A stretch of 64,000 nucleotides of DNA from Salinirubellus salinus (GTDB lineage Archaea > Halobacteriota > Halobacteria > Halobacteriales > Haloarculaceae): contig NZ_CP104003.1 in NCBI RefSeq assembly GCF_025231485.1, positions 3,348,001 to 3,412,000 of the forward strand. The letters are read 5' to 3'. The position numbers and the translations under genes were made by a program. How positions within the stretch are numbered: position 1 is the stretch's first letter; every line of letters starts with the position of its first letter. Positions 41,445-48,800 of this stretch are shown here, in pieces. A model generated the notes under the pieces. That model ran no database searches, was not told the origin of the DNA, and worked only from the letters and a program-made list of their open reading frames with translations.

Positions 41445-42037
41445 TGAGCACGCTCGACGAGGACGACGCCGAGCGCGAACTCCCGTCGGTCGTCACCGAG
41501 GCCGTCCGGGAGGACCCCGAGACGGCCGCCGCGCTGCTGGCTCGGTCGGGACAGCTCTCGACGCTGGTCGACGAGGCGGTCGTCGAGGACCTCCCTTCGG
41601 GTGACGTGCCCGACACGCACCGCGCCGAACTGGACGCCGCCGTCGGCCAGCACGGGACCGAACTCGCCGCGGCCGTCGAGCGGGTCGCGATGCTCCAGCG
41701 GACCGGCACGCTCGACCGACTCACCGAGATCGCCGACGCGATGGCGCTCCTGACCGACGCGATGGACGACGAGATGGTCGAGACGCTCGCCGCGACCGGC
41801 ACCTCGCTCGGCGAACTCGCGGACACGGCGTCCGACGACGAGGTCCGCCGTGGCCTCGCGCGCGTCCTCGAGGGGGTCGGCACGGCGAGCGCCGAGGAGG
41901 CGACCCCGGTCGGCCCGCTCGGACTGGTCGGCGCACTGCGCGACCCCGAGGTACAGGCCGGGATGGGCTACCTCGTCGCCACCGCACGCGGCATCGGCAC
42001 GGCCGGCGAGCGACCGGACGGCGGCCGGACCGACTGA
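41444..42037 (+). CDS. DUF1641 protein
   Basis: 197 aa, helical, overlapping the SQR stop codon (TGATG). The region AVERVAMLQRTGTLDRLTEIADAMALLTDAMDDEMVETLA followed by VGPLGLVGALRDPEVQAGMGYLVATARGIG is the DUF1641 pattern that often accompanies SQR-like and formate-dehydrogenase-type enzymes. No catalytic residues. It may be a structural or regulatory partner of the SQR. Confidence 0.85.
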   Translation: MSTLDEDDAERELPSVVTEAVREDPETAAALLARSGQLSTLVDEAVVEDLPSGDVPDTHRAELDAAVGQHGTELAAAVERVAMLQRTGTLDRLTEIADAMALLTDAMDDEMVETLAATGTSLGELADTASDDEVRRGLARVLEGVGTASAEEATPVGPLGLVGALRDPEVQAGMGYLVATARGIGTAGERPDGGRTD

Positions 42038-42079
42038 CGACGAGCACACGACAGACACACACGACACGAACCTCACGAC

Positions 42080-43255
42080 ATGACATCTTCACGACCGACC
42101 GTCCTCGTCCTCGGTGCCGGCGCCGGCGGGACGATGACGGCGAACAAACTCCGCCGACGACTCGACGCCGACGTGACCGTCGTCGACCGGAGTCCGACGC
42201 ACAGCTACCAGCCCGCGTACTACCTCGTCCCGTTCGACTACATGGACCTCGACGATCAGGTCCGCGAGACCCGCGACCTGCTCCACGACGACGTCGCGTT
42301 CGTCCAGGACGAGGTCACCGGCGTCGACCCGGAGCGGCGCGTCGTCACCGGCGAGGCCGACGAGTACGAGTACGACGTCCTCGTCTCCGCGGTCGGCAAC
42401 AGCCGCCGGCCCGACCGCGTCCCCGGGATGCTCGAGGGGTGGAACCGGACCGACTCGGTCTACCCCTTCTACCACGAGTCGGCGGCGGCCGCCCTCGGCG
42501 ACGCCGTCGACGCCTTCGACGGCGGCACGTTCCTCGTCACCGTCCCGGACACGCCCATCAAGTGCGGCGGGGCGCCGCTGAAGCTCACGATGCTGATGGA
42601 GGAGTACCTCCGCGAGCGCGGCGTCCGCGAGGACGCCGAGGTCGTCATGACCAAGCCCGGTCCCGACGTGTTCGGCACGGGACCGAAGGCGCCCTACCAG
42701 GAGCGCATCGAGGAGATCTGGGCCGACCGCGACATCACGTTCGTCCCCGAGTTCACCGTCTCGGAGGTGGACTACGAACGGCAGGTCGTCCACTCCGAGG
42801 CGGGCGAATCCATCGAGTACGACCTCTACGCTCCCGTCCCACCGCAGTACGGCCACGAGTTCGTCGTCGAGAACTCGCCGCTGACCGACGGCGGCGAGTA
42901 CGTCTCCGTCGACGACCACACGCTGCAACACGAGACCTACCCGGAGGTGTTCGCGCTCGGGGACAACGCGGACGTGCCCACCTCCCGGACGGCCTCCGCG
43001 GCGCGCAAGCAGTCACACGTCGTCGTCGAGAACGTCGAGCGCTTCCTCGCCGACCGGCCGCTCAGCCCCGACTACGGCGGCTACACCGCCTGTCCCATCC
43101 TCGTCGAGAAGGGGAAGGCGATGATCGCCGAGTTCGACTACGAGGAGTCCATCTCCGCGCCGGTCGTCAGCCGACTCAACTGGATCCTCGACGTGAACGT
43201 CATCCCCTCGCTGTACTGGAACGTCTGGATGCGCGGGTACGACCCGGTCCCCTGA
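42080..43255 (+). CDS. SQR-like FAD-dependent oxidoreductase (2)
   Basis: 391 aa. FAD motif GAGAGGTMTANKL (12-24), GDNADVPTSRTASAARKQ (294-311), and probable redox Cys162 (IKCGGAP) and Cys338 (TACPIL). The C-terminus (LNWILDVNVIPSLYWNVWMRGYDPVP) is amphipathic and aromatic, suited to membrane and quinone contact. It differs enough from the first SQR-like protein to suggest a different substrate or polysulfide length. The IKCGGAPLK motif is typical of the SQR type found widely in prokaryotes. 42 bp separate it from the DUF1641 gene. Confidence 0.88.
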   Translation: MTSSRPTVLVLGAGAGGTMTANKLRRRLDADVTVVDRSPTHSYQPAYYLVPFDYMDLDDQVRETRDLLHDDVAFVQDEVTGVDPERRVVTGEADEYEYDVLVSAVGNSRRPDRVPGMLEGWNRTDSVYPFYHESAAAALGDAVDAFDGGTFLVTVPDTPIKCGGAPLKLTMLMEEYLRERGVREDAEVVMTKPGPDVFGTGPKAPYQERIEEIWADRDITFVPEFTVSEVDYERQVVHSEAGESIEYDLYAPVPPQYGHEFVVENSPLTDGGEYVSVDDHTLQHETYPEVFALGDNADVPTSRTASAARKQSHVVVENVERFLADRPLSPDYGGYTACPILVEKGKAMIAEFDYEESISAPVVSRLNWILDVNVIPSLYWNVWMRGYDPVP

Positions 43256-43259
43256 CAAC

Positions 43260-44195
43260 ATGAGCGACGCACCACCAGACCTCGACGGGTTCCCATCCGC
43301 CTCGACCGGCGAGGATGCCGACCTCGAGGCCCTCGCGGCCCGCCTCGACGCGCAGGCCGACGACCTCATCGCGCTACTCGACCTGCTCGCGGTCGTCCGC
43401 GGGCTGAGCGACGACCTCGTCCCGGAACTGCGCACCGCCGCCGCGGAGAACCGCGAGCCGGTGGCCGACCTCCGCACCGCCCTCGAGCACGAGGAGACGC
43501 TCCACCTGCTCGAGCGCGTCGGGAGCAACGCCGACTCGCTGGCCGAGCTCCTCGACCTCCTCGTCGTGGTACAGGACCTCTCGGCGGAGCTGGTCCCCGA
43601 ACTCCGCGCCGTGGCCGCGGAGAACCGCGGAGAGATCGCCCAGCTCCGCGTCGCGTTCGAACGCGAGGAGACGCTCGTCCTGCTGCGCCGGCTCGGCGAC
43701 AACACCGACACGTTCCTCGACCTGCTCGCCACGCTGGAGGTGGCCAGCGACACCCTCGCGGACGTCGCCCCCGAGGATGCCGCGGCCGCCGAGGCGGCAC
43801 GCGAGGACGTCCGCCGGCTCGCGGCGGCGTTCGACCGCACCGAGTCGGTCGACGCGCTCGTCACGCTCGGCGAGAACGTGGACACCCTGCAGGGCCTGCT
43901 CGCCCTGCTGGAGGGGTTCGGCGACGCGGCCGACCGGACGCCCGAGGAGTACTACGCGCTCGGCACACAGCTCGGTAACGCCGTCGACGTAGCCGAGCGA
44001 GCGAGCGACCCCCGGGTGCTCGAGACGCTCGACGCCGGCGCCAGCGCGTTCACCGACGAGACGAGCGACCGGACGGTCGGCCTGTTCGGCCTCCTCTCGG
44101 CACTCCGGAACGACGACGTCCAGCGGACGCTCGGGACGGTCGTCGAGGCCGCCGAGCGGGTGGGGCGGACCCGCGACCCGGACGGACGGGACTGA
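43260..44195 (+). CDS. Large DUF1641 protein with triplicated helical repeats
   Basis: 311 aa. Three copies of a 58-60-residue helical unit start near residues 39, 97 and 155, each running LLDLL ... LVPELR ... RxAFxxxETLxLLxRLGxNxDT or a variant. The C-terminal part (TVGLFGLLSALRNDDVQRTLGTVVEAAERVG) matches the shorter DUF1641 protein. It begins four bases after the second SQR gene, so each SQR gene is followed by its own DUF1641 gene. The expansion may form an elongated scaffold. Confidence 0.85.
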   Translation: MSDAPPDLDGFPSASTGEDADLEALAARLDAQADDLIALLDLLAVVRGLSDDLVPELRTAAAENREPVADLRTALEHEETLHLLERVGSNADSLAELLDLLVVVQDLSAELVPELRAVAAENRGEIAQLRVAFEREETLVLLRRLGDNTDTFLDLLATLEVASDTLADVAPEDAAAAEAAREDVRRLAAAFDRTESVDALVTLGENVDTLQGLLALLEGFGDAADRTPEEYYALGTQLGNAVDVAERASDPRVLETLDAGASAFTDETSDRTVGLFGLLSALRNDDVQRTLGTVVEAAERVGRTRDPDGRD

Positions 44196-44230
44196 GCCCC
44201 CCGGGCCGTCCGTGGGCGCGGGGTGCCGAC

Positions 44231-45691
44231 TCAGTCGGCCCGCTGGAGCGACACCCGGAACACCGTCCCCTCGGGTTCGTCGTCCTCGACCGCGAGCGTC
44301 CCACCGTAGCGGTCGACGAGCATGTCGACGAGGTAGAGTCCCACCCCCGCGCCCGGTGCGTCCAGCCCCGCTTCCCCCCGGCCCAGTACCGTCTCCTTCT
44401 GCGCGTCCGGGATGCCGGGCCCGTTGTCGGCCACGCTGATATCGACCCACTCGCCCTGCTCCTCGACCGTGACCCGGACCTCGGGATGCTCCTCGCCGTT
44501 GTGGACGATGGCGTTGTTGATGAGGTTCCGGAACACCGTCGAGAGCAGGCCGTTCGCGAGCACCTCGACGTCCGTGTCGCCCTCGAGTTCGAGCGTCGCA
44601 TCGGGGTGGAGACGGGACCGCATCTCGAGCTCGGCCTCGAGGAGGTCGCCGAGGTCGACCGCCTCGAGGTCGACCGACCCCTCCGACTCCATCGCCCGCA
44701 CGAAGTCCCGGACCGTCTCGGTGAGGTCGAGCACGTGTCCGGCGGCCTGGTGAATCTGCGCGAGGAGTTCTTCGCCGTCCTCGTCGACGTGGGATTCGAG
44801 GAGGTGAGCCCAGCCGTCGATCACGCTCAGGTCGTTCCGGATGTCGTGGTGGACGATGCGGTTGACGACGCGTAACTGCTCGTTCGCCGTCGCCAACTGC
44901 TGCTCGCGCTCGATCCGGCTGGTTATCTCCCGGCAAAGCAGGATACTCCCCGGTTCGCCCTCCCACTCGATGGCCGCCGCGGTCAGTTCGATGGGGACTC
45001 GCCGCCCGTCCAGCGTCACGGCGTCCACGGTGGCGCGTTCGATGTGGACGGTGCCCGCCTGTATCTGACTGAATATCTCCGTCGTGTAGGTCCCGGGGTC
45101 GGACTCGACGAGGGCGTCGGCTGCGGTCCCGTCGAGTTGTTCGCGAGTCTTCGCCCCGAAGAGGCCGAGTGCTTTCTGGGTGGCGTACACAACCGATTCC
45201 TCCTTGACGACGACCACCGCGTCGGGAAACGCCTCGAGCACGACCCGCACCCGCGTGGTCAGGTCGCCGACCTCGCGGCTCTGGTCGTGGAACGCGATGG
45301 CCTGCTCGACCAGCGAGAGCAGTCGGTCCCACTGGTCCAGCGACCGCTCCTTGATGAGGTAGTCGGTCACTCGCGCGTGGATAGCGCGACTCGCGAACTC
45401 CTCACCCCCCTCGCTGGTGAAGAGGATGAACGGGAACTCCGGGTCCTGTGCGCGGACCGCCTCCAGGAACGCGATGCCGTCGACGTCGGGCAGGTCGTGG
45501 TCGCTGACGATACACGCGATCTGGGGGTCCGAACGGAGCCGTGCGAGCCCCGCTGCGGCCGTCTCGGCCGTCTGGAGCTTGAAGTGCGACCGGGCACGCA
45601 CCTCCTGCTCGAACGTCTCGGCGTGCGCCCGGTCGGCACTCACCAGCAGGATCGTGCCCACCTCGCGCCCGCCCTCCCCGGCACTCGGCAT
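44231..45691 (-). CDS. Receiver-PAS-histidine kinase
   Basis: 486 aa from the ATG at 45691, chosen because a TATA box lies 28 bp upstream (an in-frame ATG at 45709 is too close to it). A CheY-like receiver domain (IACIVSDHDLPDVDGIAFLE, phospho-acceptor Asp) is followed by PAS (FPDAVVVVKEESVVYATQKALGLFG), a HisKA helix (VVNRIVHHDIRNDLSVIDGWAHLL) and an HATPase with NLINNAIVHN, DNGPGIP and GAGVGLYLVDML. A soluble sensor, a common haloarchaeal design. The signal is unknown. Confidence 0.9.
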   Translation of the reverse strand: MPSAGEGGREVGTILLVSADRAHAETFEQEVRARSHFKLQTAETAAAGLARLRSDPQIACIVSDHDLPDVDGIAFLEAVRAQDPEFPFILFTSEGGEEFASRAIHARVTDYLIKERSLDQWDRLLSLVEQAIAFHDQSREVGDLTTRVRVVLEAFPDAVVVVKEESVVYATQKALGLFGAKTREQLDGTAADALVESDPGTYTTEIFSQIQAGTVHIERATVDAVTLDGRRVPIELTAAAIEWEGEPGSILLCREITSRIEREQQLATANEQLRVVNRIVHHDIRNDLSVIDGWAHLLESHVDEDGEELLAQIHQAAGHVLDLTETVRDFVRAMESEGSVDLEAVDLGDLLEAELEMRSRLHPDATLELEGDTDVEVLANGLLSTVFRNLINNAIVHNGEEHPEVRVTVEEQGEWVDISVADNGPGIPDAQKETVLGRGEAGLDAPGAGVGLYLVDMLVDRYGGTLAVEDDEPEGTVFRVSLQRAD

Positions 45692-45713
45692 GGACGCAAT
45701 TGTTAACATATTA

Positions 45714-45719
45714 GTATAA
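45714..45719 (-). promoter_or_regulatory. TATA box of the kinase gene
   Basis: ttatac on the minus strand, 28 bp upstream of the ATG at 45691. Supports a leaderless transcript and that start codon. Confidence 0.55.
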
Positions 45720-45827
45720 GTGTAGTGGGGGGTATCTGTGAGAAGATAGGTCTCGCGAGGCACGAGGTTGGGACCCACGGCGAGTGGCCGGACGCTCGAG
45801 TCCCGCTCTACCCACCCCGGACGGGAC

Positions 45828-48800
45828 TCACACCACCCGCAGGTGGTCGGTCTTCGGCTCGTAGATGTCGCCCCGGTCCTTGAGCTTCTGTATCTCGTGT
45901 TCGGCCTTCGAGCGCTCGATGCCGCCCGTCTCGGCCCGCTCTAGCACCTGGTCGTACGGCGCGCCGTCCTCGTACTCCTCCTGCAGTTCCCGGATGATGC
46001 CCTTCACGTTCTTGATACGGTCGCGCTGGGACTTCGACGTGCCCGCCTCAACCATGTCCGCGTCGAGTTCACCCGTCTCCGGGTCCATCCCGACGTCCTC
46101 CAGCGAGGACTGGACGATGGCGATGATGCGGTCGGTGTCCTCGGTGGTCACCCGGTCCGAGAGCCGGATGCGCGCGCTCGCCTCGGCGAGCCGCACCAGC
46201 GCCTCCAGTTTCCGGGCCGTCACCGGCACCGCGCTGTCGTCGCTCCCCTGCGTCCGCATGTCGACGTAGAAGTCACGGATGGCCGTCTTCGCCTCCTCGG
46301 TCATCGTCGGGTAGCAGTTGCGCTTGGCGTACGCGACGTACTTCCTGAGGAGTTCGGGGTCGATCTCCGGGACCACCTCCTCGGTCACGTTGTCCACCTC
46401 CTGCTGGGAGACGTTCGACGTGGAGACGCTCACCCGGTGGGTGTTCAGCTCACCCGCGTAGTTCGTCTTGATGATGTGCTCGGCCAACTGCTGGTCCTTC
46501 TCCTTGTCCGGCTTGTCCGTCACCGTGAAGATGAGGTCGAATCGAGAGATGAGCGGCGGCTCGAGGTCGATCTGCTCGCCCACCGGCTCGTACTCGTCGA
46601 ACCGGCCGTAGGTGGGGTTGGCCGCGCCCAAGAGGGAGCAGCGAGATTTGAGCGTCGCGTTGATGCCGGCCTTCGAGATGGATATCTCCTGTTGCTCGAG
46701 GGCCTGGTGCATCGCGGACTGGTCCTCCGAGTTGTGGACGACCATCCCGTTCGCGACGAAGTTGTGGGTGTCCTCGACCGTGAGGTCGTACACACGCTCT
46801 TCGTCCTCGTTCTCGATGGTCTCGACCGAAGCCACACGCGCCGTCTCGACGGACAACTCTTCGGCGCCTTTGTCGACGTCATCCAGGAGGACGCCGCCGT
46901 CGGCCGCAGTCCGCAGCGATTGCGGTGGGACGTACACCCGGTCCCCGGCCCCGAGTTCCGCAGCTGGCCTCTCGATCCGCTCGCCCTCGTCGTCGAGGAA
47001 GAACGGGTGGTCAGTCGTGGACCGGAGTGTCCGGCTGGAATCGAGGGTTACCTCGGTCAGTTCGGTGGGTGGCTCGTACTCGTGGATGGCCGTCACGGGC
47101 CGCTGGAGGACCCGTCCGTCCTCGGCCATCGTCCACACTTCCAGGTCGAGGTCCCGAATCGTCCGGCCGTTCGGGAGCGACTCGGTAGTACCTGCCTCCG
47201 TGGCTTCGTCGGCCAACTCCGCAATCTCGAACCGTCCGTCGGCGCAGTGAACGAGCGTATCCCCCGTCACGCACCGCATCTTGTCCAACTCGTCCACTGC
47301 GGCCACCCCCTGGTCCGCCAGCACGAGTGCCCCGGCTTCGAGCGTCCACTGCTGGCCCTCGCCGAAGTCGTCGCGTACCGCTGCAGCGGTGTTGTGCGTG
47401 ACGAGGCCGTTTCCGAGGAAGTTGTGGGTCTCGGGGACGGTCAGGTCGTAGACTTCCTTCTTCCCAGTATCGACTGCGGCCACAACTTCCTCCCAGACCA
47501 GGTCTGCATCGACGGCCTCCTCCACACTCGTGTGCATCCCGCCGAGGTCGAACGCCTCCAGTATCTCACGAGCGCGACCGCGTCCAGGGTTGTCGCCACG
47601 AGTGAAGTTCATGTAGTACGAGCCACCACCGCTGCCTATCTGGGCGGCCTGGAGGGCTCCCCCGACCGGGATCTTCTCTTCACGGCGCTGGCTCGCACCG
47701 ACGAGCGTCTCGAGTGCAGCCCGCTTCTCGCCCGACTCGAATCCGACCACTTCGGCGTACTGCTCGATGTACCGACCGTAGACCGTCAGGTGGTGCTGGA
47801 CGTGCTTTGACTCGATGGTGTAGCCGTTCTCGAGTGTGTGTTCGCCCCGCCGGTCACGACGACGGCGACGGGCGGCGACACCGTACGTTTCGAACATCAA
47901 CTGCACCTGCTTGGCGAGTGGCCCGCTGATGGTGGAGAGCTGGATACTCGAACTCCCGCTCGCCCGCCTCGTGACCGACCCGTCGGCGTCCATTAGCCCT
48001 CGGAGGAAGGCATCGGCGTGCTCGGCGGTGGTGAGCCGACTGTCGAGTTCTAGGTCCTCTTTAGGCGATTCCATCCCGATGTTCGAGAAGAATCGCGCGA
48101 CGGTCGCGCTGTTGAGCCGGATACAGGGAACTCTCTCCTCCTGATACTCGATTTCGACCTGTCGGTCGAACTTCCGCTCTATGATGGCCGCCGCCCGCTC
48201 GAGCAACGCCTCGTCGCTGTTCGATATTCGAACCATCCCACGATTCCCACCACGTGCGTCGAGCGAGAGGTCGCCATCGCCGAATACGAGCCCGATGAGA
48301 TAGAGCAGTTCCTCGTCGAACTCCCGTGGAATCCGAACGTCGGACCCGTGGGCGAGCATCGCCCGTCGAACCGTCACGTCCTCGCGGGTCGCACCGATAG
48401 CCTCCAGCAGCTGGTTGAGCCTCTCCTGTGCGAGGAAACGGTTGCTCAGCGAGTCGTAGATGAAGTCCTCCGTCAACTCGAGGGCTGCGGCTGCATCCCT
48501 GAGAGTGCCGAACTCACGCCGGAGTCCATCCCGGACGAACTCGATGGAGTCCTCGCTCAGTCGGAGCTTCTCGTTCGTATACTCGATGTAGTCGCCGATG
48601 GGTGGCGTCTCACGGTCGATGTCCGTGTACTTCGGGGCGGCGACGTACTCACCAGCCGTCACCTCGCTGACCGGCTTCCACTCGAGGCCGTTGTCTCCAC
48701 AGGTGAGCACCGGCGTGTTGACCGAGGCTTCGAGCTCCTTCCCGTGGGCGGTCTCGATTCTCCGACACGGTTTCTCCGGCATCCGCCAGACGTGTGAGCT

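Noticed and set aside
43374-45332. 652-codon minus-strand frame crossing the DUF1641 and kinase genes
   Set aside because: It overlaps two well-supported genes in opposite orientations and has shadow-type composition.
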